A DNA stretch of 64,000 bases from Enterococcus diestrammenae (GCF_009933255.1 NZ_MAEI01000052.1:62001-126000); one strand, 5' to 3'. Counted from the stretch's first letter, positions 16,861 to 26,579 are shown. Program-made: numbers and translations. Notes: generated from the sequence alone by a model not told the origin.

Positions 16861-18870
16861 TCATTCATGGTCTTGCTGCAAAATTATCACCGCAAAAGGC
16901 GCTAACTCCAAATCAGTTGGGCTATTTGTTTGAGTCAACAGTTCATAAGCATCAGGATATGGATTCATGATTTTTTGCGGATGTTCCCCAGTATTAATGA
17001 TAAAAGTAAAGGATTGATTTTCAGTGGTCCGAGTCATGATTTCCACTTCGCCAGCTGCTTTGGCTGCTAGTTGCGACCTTTTTAATACTTGGGTCATCAG
17101 AAAAGCCAGTCCTTGATCATCAAGATAAGTTCCCACATAAAAAGCGCAGCCTGTGCCATACTCATTGGCGGTCAAACAAGCCTGTCCTTGATAGAAGGTT
17201 TCATCCCCGTACCAAGCCAACGAATGGGCTGTCGTAGGGGTAATCAAATCACACAAGGTCCTTCCTTGACCGACAATACCTGTAGCAGAGTGTAAGGTGA
17301 CGGCTTGTGCTGCCGGTCGTGCGTCGATTTCATCAATGGTAAGTCCTAACAGCTCCCGCCACTGGCCAGGATAGCCACCAAGATGAATATTGTCTGTCTC
17401 ATCGACTAAGCCAGACATCACATTGGTCAAGAAAACCCCACCCGCTGCCGTATATGCCTTGATCTTTTCAGTCACCTCATCAGTGGTAATATACATTGAC
17501 GGGGCCATCAACAATTTATAAGGGGAAAAATCATCCTGTTTGGACACAATTTCTACCGCAATGCCTTGTTGGTAAAGGGCTTGGTAATAGCGATAGACAC
17601 TAGCAACATAGTCCAACTGGGTAGTCGGACCAATACAATTCTCCAACCCCCAATAACTCTCCCAATCAAAAATAAGGGCGACGTTTGGATGAATCTCACT
17701 TTCAATTAATGCTTGCGGTAACTGGGCTAGTTCCCCGCCTAATTGAGCTACTTCTTGAAATACCCGGGTTTGGGTGGAAACACTATGAGAAAGCAGTGCC
17801 CCATGAAACTTTTCTGCTCCGTTACGAGATTGCTTTAATTGGAAAAACTGGACAGTATTGGCCCCGTGTGCCAAGGCTTGGTAGCTGAGCATCCGCATCT
17901 CCCCTGGTTTCTTTAACGCATTGTAAGTCTGCCAGTTTTGTTGGTTAGGCGTCTGCTCCATTAGCATAAAGGGTTGATGCTTGAGCCCCCGCATTAAATC
18001 ATGGGAAAATGCAGTGAAACTAGCTGGCGTATCCAAACTAGGGTAGTTATCCCAAGCAATTACATCTAATTCCGGTGCCCATTTGAAATAATCCAAATCC
18101 TTTTGACTCCCCATGAAATTAGTAGTAATTGGACGTTTGCTATCGTATTTCCGAATAATGTCTCGTTCCATTTTGTAGTTTTCTAAGAGGCTATCTGATT
18201 GAAAGCGGCGGTAATCAAGAGCTGCACCGCCTAAAACCGGTTTTCCACTAGAAAAAATATCGCTGGTTCGCATCGGAGGATTAATCTCCTCCCAACTCCC
18301 ATAAGTATGGCCCCAAAAATGACTATTCCAAGCTTGATTCACCGCTTCCAGTGTGCCATAACGTTCTTTTAACCAAACACGGAAAGCTTTAGCACAATTT
18401 TCACAGTAACAAGTACCACCATATTCATTTGAGACATGCCAGTGAGTAATCAGCGAATTCGTGTGGTAACGTGCGACTAAGCGTTCCACCAAAGCTTTAC
18501 TTTTTCTTTTAAAAATAGGGCTATTGGGACAGGCGTTGTGTCGCTTCCCATGGCGTTGCAAAATACCATTGATATCTGTGCGCATCACTTCAGGATACTT
18601 GTGAGCTAGCCACGGAGGTACAGCAGCCGTCGCCGTTGCTAAGACCACACAGATCTGATTGTGTTCTAAATGCGCCATGATGCGATCCAATTGCTCAAAG
18701 TCGTATTCACCCTCTGCTGGTTCCAATAACGGCCATGAAAAAACATTGATGGTGGCACTATTCACCTGGGCTTGGGAGAGCTTGTCGAAATCATCTTGCC
18801 AAGTGCTTTCTTCCCATTGCTCAGGGTTGTAATCGCCCCCGAATAAAATTCCCGAAGAATAATCCGTCAT
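16861..18870 (-). CDS. GH42 beta-galactosidase
   Basis: Hydrolyses terminal beta-D-galactosides. A GH42 barrel starts at residue ~8 (GGDYNPEQW). The acid/base Glu is in HWHVSNEYGG (about residue 149) and the nucleophile Glu is in PFMLMEQTP (about residue 305). Four cysteines (NACPN and TCYCENC) match the zinc site of many GH42 enzymes. Trimerisation and C-terminal domains follow, giving about 669 residues. There is no signal peptide. The start region overlaps the stop of the GH1 gene (ATGATG over TGA), so translation is probably coupled; the second ATG has the better spacing from GGAGGA. Non-phosphorylated galactosides are its expected substrate. Confidence 0.9.
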   Translation of the reverse strand: MTDYSSGILFGGDYNPEQWEESTWQDDFDKLSQAQVNSATINVFSWPLLEPAEGEYDFEQLDRIMAHLEHNQICVVLATATAAVPPWLAHKYPEVMRTDINGILQRHGKRHNACPNSPIFKRKSKALVERLVARYHTNSLITHWHVSNEYGGTCYCENCAKAFRVWLKERYGTLEAVNQAWNSHFWGHTYGSWEEINPPMRTSDIFSSGKPVLGGAALDYRRFQSDSLLENYKMERDIIRKYDSKRPITTNFMGSQKDLDYFKWAPELDVIAWDNYPSLDTPASFTAFSHDLMRGLKHQPFMLMEQTPNQQNWQTYNALKKPGEMRMLSYQALAHGANTVQFFQLKQSRNGAEKFHGALLSHSVSTQTRVFQEVAQLGGELAQLPQALIESEIHPNVALIFDWESYWGLENCIGPTTQLDYVASVYRYYQALYQQGIAVEIVSKQDDFSPYKLLMAPSMYITTDEVTEKIKAYTAAGGVFLTNVMSGLVDETDNIHLGGYPGQWRELLGLTIDEIDARPAAQAVTLHSATGIVGQGRTLCDLITPTTAHSLAWYGDETFYQGQACLTANEYGTGCAFYVGTYLDDQGLAFLMTQVLKRSQLAAKAAGEVEIMTRTTENQSFTFIINTGEHPQKIMNPYPDAYELLTQTNSPTDLELAPFAVIILQQDHE

Positions 18871-20324
18871 CATTTCTCCTCCGTCAATTGCTGTCCGTTT
18901 TTAGCAATCAAATCACGATACCAAAAATAGCTTTTTTTCGGAATTCGTTTCAATTCCCGGACATCTTCATCTGTCCGATCAACATAAACAAAGCCATAGC
19001 GTTTTTCATATCCGTTCAACCAGCTCAACAAATCGGTAAAGGACCAAGCACAATAACCAATTACAGGCACACCACAAGCAATCGCATTGGCTAATTCCAA
19101 CAGATGCTCTCTGTAAAAAGTAATCCGATAATCATCGTCAATTTCGTCAGTTGAGGTCAAAGTATCAAAAGCACCAAGACCATTTTCAGTAATAAAAATT
19201 GGCAGTTGGTATTTCTCATAGACGTTTCGCAAGGCAATCTGCAGCCCAACTGGATCAATTTCCCAGCCCCAATCTGTTTTTGCTAAATAGGGATTGCTGA
19301 CAGACTGAAACAATAGGTGCTCCGGCGTTTCTTTTTGACCATCGGCAGCCATTAAATACGGGTCGGTCATCTCAAGATTTTTCTCATTCATAACAGTTGC
19401 CGATGGCCGGCGCACGGTTCCACCATGGTAATAATTAATTCCGAGAAAGTCCGGTTTCGCAGCTTTTAACGTTGCCGTATCGGCAGCCGTCACTTCAAAA
19501 TCCAAGTCCAATTGCTTCAAAACATTCATAATCCGTTGGGGATAGGTGCCACGACAATAAACTTCCAACCACCAGTCATTGTTGAATAAATTTGCATCCA
19601 TGGCCGCCACCACATCTTGGGGATGGCAAGTTTCGGGTACCACTTCCCCATAGCCAAAACTAGGACCAATCAAAGCGTCTGGCAGCAAGCGATGACACAG
19701 GGAAATCACTTCGGCATTGGCTAAATTGACAAGATGATTGGCTTGATACATCCGCTTCATATCAGAGACATTAGGAGGATGAGAAGCCCAACGGTAGCCC
19801 AATGAAGTGAAGACATTTTGCTCGTTAAAGGTGACCCAATAGCGCACTCGATCACCAAATTCTTTAAACACAACCTCAGCGTATTTCAGAAATGCTTGAA
19901 TCGTCTCCCGTGATTCCCAGCCACCATATTCATCTTGAAGAGCTTGCGGTAAATCCCAGTGATAGAGAGTGACAACCGGCTCAATCCCGTTTGCGATAAG
20001 CTCATCAATCAGCGCCCCATAAAAGTCTAATCCTTCTTGATTGACTTCTCCATTTGGTAAAACGCGACTCCACGCCAAACTGAAGCGATAGGTTTTCAAA
20101 TTCATTTTTGCCATTAATTGAATATCTTCTCGAAAGCGATGATAGTGGTCCACTGCCACCTTACCATCTGTGCCGTTTTTGGTCTTACCGGGCAGTTGCG
20201 AAAAATTATCCCAAATTGAAGGTGCCTTTCCCCCTTCAGCACTCGCTCCCTCTACTTGATAAGCAGCTGAAGCCGCCCCCCACAGGAATCCTTCTGGAAA
20301 TTGAATAGCGTTTTCAGTGTTCAT
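18870..20324 (-). CDS. GH1 6-phospho-beta-glycosidase
   Basis: GH1 retaining beta-glycosidase, 484 residues. Acid/base Glu168 is in TFNEQN and nucleophile Glu380 is in ITENGLG. Ser434, Lys441 and Tyr443 in LLSWLNGYEKRYGF have the spacing of the 6-phosphate-binding triad of LacG-type enzymes. Trp435 sits where LacG has the Trp linked to galactoside preference. This suggests a phosphorylated substrate delivered by a PTS, possibly a 6-phospho-beta-galactoside; specificity is inference. It is the first enzyme gene of the operon and is followed by GH42 with overlapping stop and start. Confidence 0.88.
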   Translation of the reverse strand: MNTENAIQFPEGFLWGAASAAYQVEGASAEGGKAPSIWDNFSQLPGKTKNGTDGKVAVDHYHRFREDIQLMAKMNLKTYRFSLAWSRVLPNGEVNQEGLDFYGALIDELIANGIEPVVTLYHWDLPQALQDEYGGWESRETIQAFLKYAEVVFKEFGDRVRYWVTFNEQNVFTSLGYRWASHPPNVSDMKRMYQANHLVNLANAEVISLCHRLLPDALIGPSFGYGEVVPETCHPQDVVAAMDANLFNNDWWLEVYCRGTYPQRIMNVLKQLDLDFEVTAADTATLKAAKPDFLGINYYHGGTVRRPSATVMNEKNLEMTDPYLMAADGQKETPEHLLFQSVSNPYLAKTDWGWEIDPVGLQIALRNVYEKYQLPIFITENGLGAFDTLTSTDEIDDDYRITFYREHLLELANAIACGVPVIGYCAWSFTDLLSWLNGYEKRYGFVYVDRTDEDVRELKRIPKKSYFWYRDLIAKNGQQLTEEK

Positions 20325-20356
20325 AGTATTCTCCGTTTCTAATCATTCTCACCCTA

Positions 20357-20384
20357 ACCATAGCATCTGTTTTCGGATTTGTAA
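20357..20384 (-). promoter_or_regulatory. Possible promoter of the GH1-GH42-GH31 operon
   Basis: On the minus strand TTACAA and TATGGT are 16 bases apart, 33 bases before the GH1 start. The -10 is imperfect. It would give the enzyme genes a transcript separate from that of the AraC-type gene. Confidence 0.4.
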
Positions 20385-20424
20385 TTACGGATATTTACAA
20401 GAAAATACTACAAATTGAATGTGA

Positions 20425-21234
20425 TTAATGATACAGATTTCGAAACTTGCCCGGAGTCACATATTCGCTTTGCTTAAAGGTGGAAATAAAATAGCTGTTG
20501 GTATTAAAGCCCACCATTTCACCAATTTCTTCCACCGAATATTCTGGATGATTCAGCAATAGTTCTTTCGCCTTTAAGATGCGATGGTTAGTCAATAATT
20601 GGTGGGGTGAATTTCCTTGAATTTTCCTGAACACTTCGAGAATATACTGAACACTGTAATTGGTCACCTGTGTGAAATCTTCATTGCTTAACTCTTTCAT
20701 ATAGTCAGTTTCAATTAGTGACAAGATGGGCTGAATGATTCGTTCATTAAGCTCCTGATTCTTAGGATTGTGAGTTTGATATTTCTTAATCTTTAATAAA
20801 AAGCCATAAACCAATAGTGAAGATTGGTAGTTATCCACCAATGGTTTTTGAAACTCCTGGCGATTTAGTTCGACAAAGCGTAACAAATCCTGATCTGGTG
20901 TATCAATATAGCGATATTGCTGAATTCCCAGCACCATCGTCATTTCTTTAATCAATGAACCCCCAAAAGTAAAATAAGACGTTTTCCATGAAGTAGAACT
21001 CGGATCTTTTTCATAGCGGTGAGGAACTTCTTGATTTATCAAGATTCCCTGCCCTTTTTCTAGAATAATTTTACGATCTTTCAATTCGACAATGCCGCGG
21101 CCTTCATGAGTCTGTAACCAGTGGACATACGGATAGCCTTTTGGTCGATTGATCGCCTCTTGGTCCCAATCGTAGCCAATACTATCAATATAGATTGGCA
21201 GTGAACGATCCTTATTTTTAAAACTATAGCGCAT
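20425..21234 (-). CDS. AraC-family transcriptional regulator
   Basis: The N-terminal ~110 residues resemble a cupin-type sugar-sensing domain (GRGIVELKDRKIILEKGQGILINQEVPHRYE). The C-terminal ~100 residues carry two helix-turn-helix motifs (NYSVQYILEVFRKIQGNSPHQLL and VEEIGEMVGFNTNSYF) of the AraC/XylS type. It lies 100 bases upstream of the GH1 gene on the same strand and divergent from the PTS permease, so it very likely activates this locus. The ligand is unknown. Confidence 0.88.
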   Translation of the reverse strand: MRYSFKNKDRSLPIYIDSIGYDWDQEAINRPKGYPYVHWLQTHEGRGIVELKDRKIILEKGQGILINQEVPHRYEKDPSSTSWKTSYFTFGGSLIKEMTMVLGIQQYRYIDTPDQDLLRFVELNRQEFQKPLVDNYQSSLLVYGFLLKIKKYQTHNPKNQELNERIIQPILSLIETDYMKELSNEDFTQVTNYSVQYILEVFRKIQGNSPHQLLTNHRILKAKELLLNHPEYSVEEIGEMVGFNTNSYFISTFKQSEYVTPGKFRNLYH

Positions 21235-21246
21235 AATATCACCTTC

Positions 21247-21297
21247 AAATTCTGGTATTTAGTTAGAAATATCTTTGATTACAATACCATCGAATTT
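21247..21297. promoter_or_regulatory. Dyad operator candidate between the AraC-type and PTS genes
   Basis: AAATTCTGGTATT (21247-21259) and AATACCATCGAATTT (21283-21297) form an inverted repeat with centres about 36 bases apart. The short intergenic space makes it a natural site for the neighbouring regulator. Confidence 0.45.
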
Positions 21298-21336
21298 TGA
21301 TATTGTGAATACACAAATCGAAAGGTGGAAATAAAG

Positions 21337-22581
21337 TTGAAAACGTTGTCCAATTGGTTTATGAACAAATTTAGTCCTGCATTAGCTAAAATTAGTAACA
21401 TGAAATACTTGGTAGCCCTACGAGACGGTATGATTATCACTGTACCATTTACGGTTTTCGGTAGTATCTTTATGATTATTGGGAATCTACCAATTAATGG
21501 TTGGTACGATACTATAGCCCCAATTCAAGGAATTCTACAGGCACCTGTTAACGTAACCTTTGGCATTTTGGCACTCATCGTAGCCATCGGTATGAGCTAT
21601 CAATCAGCCAAAGCCAATAAAATCGACCCCTTAACTGGAACCGCTGTCGGAGCGATTGCCTTCTTGCTCTGTATGTTAAATAAAGATTTCGCGATTGATC
21701 CTTCTACTTTAGGTTCTGGAGGTATGTTTACTGCTATTATTGTTGCTATCATCTCAAGTGAAATTATGCGCTTTTTCATCAAACGTAACATCGTCATCAA
21801 AATGCCTGAATCGGTGCCACCAGCTGTTGCGAATTCCTTCGCTTCCTTGATTCCCGGATCAGCAGCCCTTTTGTTCTTCTGGTTAATCCGTGTGGTTCTC
21901 AACATTCAAATCAATGATGTCATCCAAGCCATCTTCTCCCCACTTGTCTTTGGCTTGAATAGCTTCTGGGGTATGGAATTCATGCTCTTCTTGACTTTAA
22001 TGCTCTGGACGCTTGGTATTCACGGAAACAATATTCTTGGTGCCGTTGCTTCCCCTGTTTACCTACAATTCTTAACTAGTAACATTAACGATGTCGCAGC
22101 TGGGAAAACACCGACTCATATCACTGCTGATGGTTTCTTAAACTTCGGGATGAATATCGGTGGGACCGGCGCCATTTTAGGGTTAGTCATCTGTATGGTC
22201 TTTGCCAAAAGTAAACAATATAAACAATTAGGTCGGTTAGGTTTGGTGCCAGCCGTTTTCCAAATCAGTGAACCAATCATGTTTGGTTTCCCAGTAGTCT
22301 TAAATCCAACCTTGATGATTCCTTTTATTGCTGTCCCAATGATTTTACAAGGAATTACTTATTTCCTTATGAAAGCTGGTTTGATTGGCATGGTGGTAGC
22401 TCAAGTACCATGGACCACACCAACCCTGATTAATGGTTTCTTAATTACCGGTGGTGACTGGCGAGCACCAGTTTGGCAACTTATCCAATTAGTGATTTCC
22501 ATCGTCGCATACTGGCCATTCTTTAAAATTTGTGACCATCAAGCGTTAGAAGCCGAAAGACAAAGTGAATTAGCTGAATAA
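21337..22581 (+). CDS. PTS EIIC permease, lactose/cellobiose family
   Basis: Membrane subunit that imports and phosphorylates a beta-glycoside. It shows the CelB/LacE pattern: FVPFTVFGSIF-like start (ITVPFTVFGSIFMIIGNLP), the WTLGIHGNNILGAVASP loop, a GGTGAILGL segment and FQISEPIMFGFPVVLNP. It has about ten hydrophobic segments in 414 residues, slightly short for the family but with both ends intact. The TTG at 21337 has AAAGGTGG 8 bases upstream; a GTG at 21325 falls inside that site. EIIA and EIIB are not encoded nearby, so it must borrow them. Confidence 0.9.
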   Translation: MKTLSNWFMNKFSPALAKISNMKYLVALRDGMIITVPFTVFGSIFMIIGNLPINGWYDTIAPIQGILQAPVNVTFGILALIVAIGMSYQSAKANKIDPLTGTAVGAIAFLLCMLNKDFAIDPSTLGSGGMFTAIIVAIISSEIMRFFIKRNIVIKMPESVPPAVANSFASLIPGSAALLFFWLIRVVLNIQINDVIQAIFSPLVFGLNSFWGMEFMLFLTLMLWTLGIHGNNILGAVASPVYLQFLTSNINDVAAGKTPTHITADGFLNFGMNIGGTGAILGLVICMVFAKSKQYKQLGRLGLVPAVFQISEPIMFGFPVVLNPTLMIPFIAVPMILQGITYFLMKAGLIGMVVAQVPWTTPTLINGFLITGGDWRAPVWQLIQLVISIVAYWPFFKICDHQALEAERQSELAE

Positions 22582-22615
22582 GCTAATTCAAAAATTATCC
22601 AATAGCTAGTCTTCA

Positions 22616-22675
22616 TAAAAAAAGAATCACACCTATTTCTCTGATTAATAACCAGTGAAGTAGGTGTGATTTTTA
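22616..22675. terminator. Terminator after the PTS gene
   Basis: AAAGAATCACACCTA pairs with TAGGTGTGATTTTT, with A and T tracts on both sides. It may also serve the converging CLC gene. Confidence 0.75.
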
Positions 22676-22720
22676 TTCTCAGCGGATTGCTCTGATAACC
22701 CCTATATCTGTCGCTTCATG

Positions 22721-23995
22721 CTAATTTTTCTTTTCTTTGATTTCACTCAGCCGATACCCCACATGGTCTTGCAAGAAGACGTGTTTAGGAACGCTGACTG
22801 TTTGTGACCCATAAATGCCATGATGACCAGTCACGCTATAGCTGATAAATGAAGCGATGGCATAATAAGGCAAGGCTTGGACGCCAAACAAATCGATGCC
22901 CAACATAATCGTAGTAATCGGCGCATTGGCGGCACAACCGAAGACTGAAATCAGTCCCAAAGCCGCTAAGAAAGACGGCGAGATCCCTAGCCACGTACCA
23001 ATACTACTGCCCAAACTGGAGCCGATATCAAACAAAGGTGTCACTTCTCCCCCTTGAAAGCCTGCGCCCAAGGTCAACCCTGTATACAGCAACTTTAATA
23101 CCGGATCTAAAAAGGTTGATTTTCCCAGGAAAGCCTCATCCATGATGTTCAAACTCAGGCCTTCATACTTTTGACCAGCAAACAGCAGGATCAAAGCAAC
23201 AAAAATTGCGGCGCTGACAAACCCGCGAACTAAATAATTACTGATTTTGGCTTGATAAAATTGCTTCAATGCGGAAACCACAAAGGAGAATAAAAAGCCA
23301 AAGATTCCAAACAAAACCGCTGCAAGGCATACCACGACGATGACCTTAACGCTGACTGTCGGCATGTCCACAATCTGGTGCAAATCATGAGTCGTTCCTA
23401 AACTTTTCGCAATAAAATTGGAAAAATAAGCGGCGAAAAAACAGTAAATCAAAGAAGAGCGCTCCATTTTTCCAATATAGACGATTTCCATCCCAAAAAA
23501 GGCGCCAGCTAAAGGTGTGCCAAAAATCGACGCAAAGCCAGCACTAACTCCTGCGTGAATCAATTTCTTACGCAGGTCAAAAGGCAAACCCACACGTTTT
23601 CCTGCTTGATTGGCTAGCACCCCACCGATTTGGACTGCCGAACCTTCACGACCAGCCGAACCACCAAATAAATGCGTCAATATGGTAAAGATAAAGGTGA
23701 AAATCCCCATACGAAAAGGGACATGAATTTCTTTTTGGGTACTCTCGATAATCAAGTTATTGCCTTTTTGCGAGCCTTGCCCAAAATTTTGATAGACAAA
23801 AGCTGTCAGTACCCCGATCAAAGGCAACATTAATAATAAGTAGTTGTGATTCTCACGAAAGTCGGTCGCTGTATGTAGCGCTAAAAGTAACAGATGGGAA
23901 ACCACCCCCATCAAGGTCGCCACAAGAACGACTAATCCCCAGAGGATCACTTGATCTTTGATTTGTTTTTTTTCAATCCCACTTAAATTCATCAT
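22721..23995 (-). CDS. CLC-family chloride channel or Cl-/H+ antiporter
   Basis: A 424-residue membrane protein with the CLC selectivity motifs GGSAGREGSAVQIGG (containing the gating Glu), GTPLAGAFFGMEI and GAGFQGGEVTPLFDIGSSLG. It has no CBS domains. The signature is of the classic CLC type rather than the fluoride-exporting group, but transport direction and coupling cannot be read from sequence. Two adjacent ATGs are possible starts after AGAGGA. It is a single gene, unrelated to its neighbours. Confidence 0.88.
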   Translation of the reverse strand: MMNLSGIEKKQIKDQVILWGLVVLVATLMGVVSHLLLLALHTATDFRENHNYLLLMLPLIGVLTAFVYQNFGQGSQKGNNLIIESTQKEIHVPFRMGIFTFIFTILTHLFGGSAGREGSAVQIGGVLANQAGKRVGLPFDLRKKLIHAGVSAGFASIFGTPLAGAFFGMEIVYIGKMERSSLIYCFFAAYFSNFIAKSLGTTHDLHQIVDMPTVSVKVIVVVCLAAVLFGIFGFLFSFVVSALKQFYQAKISNYLVRGFVSAAIFVALILLFAGQKYEGLSLNIMDEAFLGKSTFLDPVLKLLYTGLTLGAGFQGGEVTPLFDIGSSLGSSIGTWLGISPSFLAALGLISVFGCAANAPITTIMLGIDLFGVQALPYYAIASFISYSVTGHHGIYGSQTVSVPKHVFLQDHVGYRLSEIKEKKN

Positions 23996-24225
23996 TTTTT
24001 CCTCTCTAATGCGTGAATGAGTCTCGCTTTTTCCAATTAGATAGCCCCAGCAAACCCGTTTCGTTTCCGAAAATTAAGATGTAAGCAACCATCTGTCCTT
24101 TATCAAGGATTGCTTTCGCCTAAAATCACAGCGGCCAGGCAGACTTTACCTCTTGGCGTCAGTCAAACCCACTATCGTAACTAAGCTAGTCCGTAAAATC
24201 AGATATTTTTACAATACCTTAGTCA
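23996..24225. other. Intergenic region, nothing recognised
   Basis: Upstream region of the CLC gene. I see no gene or clear -35/-10 pair. The block CCGTAAAATCAG at 24191 also occurs near 12966, probably by chance. Confidence 0.35.
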
Positions 24226-24280
24226 ATAAAAAAAGCTGAGGGTTCTACAAATAGACGATTTGTAGAAGTCATCAGCTGTT
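24226..24280 (-). terminator. Terminator of the FGGY kinase gene
   Basis: On the minus strand AGCTGA/TCAGCT and TTCTACAAAT/ATTTGTAGAA stems are followed by a T-run. It lies about 120 bases after the kinase stop codon. Confidence 0.7.
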
Positions 24281-24399
24281 TGGGCAGTTTAGGATAATCC
24301 AAGGGAGACACTCATTCCCTTATTCATTTGTACGTTCTCATTTTTATCATATCGAAAAGGACTTGTCAAATAGATTGCGGCACGCATTCCTCAGCTAGC

Positions 24400-25794
24400 C
24401 TATTCCTCAAGATCTGCAAAGTAATCCCGATGAAGGCGTTCATAAGCTACCTGCGCCACTGGATTTGGAACAATCAGCTGCTGCGAATTTGGTGCTGCAG
24501 CGGTACTTTTCTCACCAAAAAGCAAGGCGTACAGGCCAAAAATCGGTTCGTTTTCCTTAGACAAAATAGCTGGATTGCCAAGAATATCCACTGCCAGTTG
24601 GGCCAGTTCTGGCGTTTCAAAAAAGCCACCGCTGAAACTTACCGGGCCATTTCCGATAATCGCTGGTTTTAAACTGCGAAGATTTAACAGCAGCCCTTCC
24701 AACACACTACGAATCAGCTCCCGTCGCTTCGTGGTAATCCGTAAATTTTGAAAGCCTCCTGTGAGCTGAGCATCCCAATATGGTGCCCGCTCACCACTCA
24801 AAAACGGGTAAAATTTCACGCCATTTGCGCCAATCTCAGTAGTTGCTAGGACGGCCGGCAATTCGTCATAAAAATTCGTTGCCTCGCCAAAAATCTGGCT
24901 TGCCCAAGCCAGCACATTGCCACCATTGTTTGAAGGGCCACCAGTGACAACAAGCGTCTCCGTCAGGCGGTAACAAAAATTTTGTCGTAAACTATCTAAC
25001 TTAACTTCCGAACCAATGGCACGTAATGCGCCGCTAGTTCCGATTGTCAAACTATTAGCAAGACCCGTCGTGGCTAAACCGGCATACGCCGCTAGACAAC
25101 CATCACTGCCGCCACAAAAGACAGCCACATCTGCTCCCAATCCATATCGTCTTTGACAATCATTCGTGAGGGTAAATTTTTGATTCGCGGGGACAATGGG
25201 GGCGAGCTGCTGGCGGGAAATTCCTAAATAACGCAAGATATCATCATCCCAATCTCCCGTCGCTAGTGAACACAGCCCCGTAGCCGAAGCTGTCGCCACA
25301 TCGATCGCCACCTCACCCGTAAAATGAACCATCAGCAGTTCTTTTAAGCCCCACCAGCTAGTCCCAGAGGGGTAACTCATTCTTTGCTGGAAATATAAAA
25401 TTTTCGCAAAAGGCGACATGGGGTGAATCGGGGTACCGCTGCGCAGATAAAAGGTTTCTCTCATCTCTTGAGGTAACTGGCTTAACACCGAAGTCGCTTG
25501 TTGATCGGACCAGAGGAAAAGTTCCTGAAACTGACCCGCCACCAACGGCATCAGGCTATGCATCGCCACGCTAAAGCCAATTGCCTTCACTTTTTTACGC
25601 AAATCAGCCGGCAACTCCAAAATAAGTTGCTCGACTACCTGAAGGACTTCAGAAGCTTGTTGATACTTAGCACCATTTTCTCCATGATAGGTCAGCAATT
25701 TGCCACTATTTTGGTACAAACTAACCCCTTCACTAATGATGGCTATTTTCACCGCTGTGGAGCCCACATCAATCCCTAAAAAATACGCTTGCAT
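24400..25794 (-). CDS. FGGY-family carbohydrate kinase, gluconokinase-like
   Basis: ATP-dependent sugar kinase with the two FGGY halves. GIDVGSTAVK opens the N-terminal half; GTPIHPMSPFAKI resembles the gluconokinase segment. CGGSDGCLAAYAGLA and LTIGTSGALR mark the C-terminal nucleotide fold, with FLSGERAPYWD and FSGGFFETPELAQLAVDILG near the end. Gluconate is the favoured substrate from the IHPMSP context, but no gluconate permease or 6-phosphogluconate dehydrogenase is adjacent, so the substrate is uncertain. The ATG at 25794 follows AGGTGAG; an in-frame GTG three codons earlier is less well placed. Confidence 0.8.
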   Translation of the reverse strand: MQAYFLGIDVGSTAVKIAIISEGVSLYQNSGKLLTYHGENGAKYQQASEVLQVVEQLILELPADLRKKVKAIGFSVAMHSLMPLVAGQFQELFLWSDQQATSVLSQLPQEMRETFYLRSGTPIHPMSPFAKILYFQQRMSYPSGTSWWGLKELLMVHFTGEVAIDVATASATGLCSLATGDWDDDILRYLGISRQQLAPIVPANQKFTLTNDCQRRYGLGADVAVFCGGSDGCLAAYAGLATTGLANSLTIGTSGALRAIGSEVKLDSLRQNFCYRLTETLVVTGGPSNNGGNVLAWASQIFGEATNFYDELPAVLATTEIGANGVKFYPFLSGERAPYWDAQLTGGFQNLRITTKRRELIRSVLEGLLLNLRSLKPAIIGNGPVSFSGGFFETPELAQLAVDILGNPAILSKENEPIFGLYALLFGEKSTAAAPNSQQLIVPNPVAQVAYERLHRDYFADLEE

Positions 25795-26066
25795 CCCACT
25801 CACCTAATCTTTGCCTTTCCGAAAAAGAGTTGTTGCTAATCTGCTTTGTCCGCTTCAGACATCTATTCTCTCCCACTAACTGGTTTTCGTCAAAAAACGA
25901 CGCCAACAAATTGATAAGTCAATAATGTCTTAACGATGCTCATACCCATAAGTGTAACTAAACCACTCTTTCTATCTGAATACCAATAGTTGGTATTTTT
26001 TGATGAGAAATTTTTTACTCATCTTAGCAATCAGAACTAGAGCCCAGACTTGCCCTTTCACGAATA

Positions 26067-26579
26067 TTACGAATTCACACGTCGATTATACAGCCCTAGC
26101 CCTTTAAGAAAATTCCGCATATATTTATCGCCACAAGGTTTGAAATTTCGCTGACCTTCCTTACGTAAAAAAGCCCCAATTTCACTTTTTGATGGAAAAA
26201 GTTCCACCTCTGCAAAAATAGCCAAGATGTCTTCGGTCTTCATCGTGAGGGCAATTTTTATTTTCTTGAGTAAAACATTGTTAATATATTTGATTTCCTT
26301 ATTTTGTGGCAGTATTTTTTCTACTGAATGCTCTTTTTGCGGCCCCCGCGCCAATAAGATCAACCCATTTAAGAAAGCATCCAGCATCTGATTGTTGATT
26401 GCTTTTTCATATACATTGTTTTCGGCATGGTCTACCCACTTATCTTGGATTTTTGTTAATATTGCTCGTGCCTCTTCTCGTGTCAACACAATCCCGCCTA
26501 GCTCGAAAGCTTTGATCATATCACTATCCTTGAGATCGATTGCATAACGCAATCGCAATAAGCGATCATTATTATTCAT
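26067..26579 (-). CDS. DUF1456 (YehS-like) protein
   Basis: 170 residues made of two similar helical modules. The first begins NNNDRLLRLRYAIDLKDSDMIKAFELGG, and the second begins NNVLLKKIKIALTMKTEDILAIFAEV. This tandem is typical of the DUF1456/YehS family, whose function is not known. The ATG at 26579 is preceded by AAGGGGG. It is monocistronic between unrelated genes. Confidence 0.85.
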   Translation of the reverse strand: MNNNDRLLRLRYAIDLKDSDMIKAFELGGIVLTREEARAILTKIQDKWVDHAENNVYEKAINNQMLDAFLNGLILLARGPQKEHSVEKILPQNKEIKYINNVLLKKIKIALTMKTEDILAIFAEVELFPSKSEIGAFLRKEGQRNFKPCGDKYMRNFLKGLGLYNRRVNS

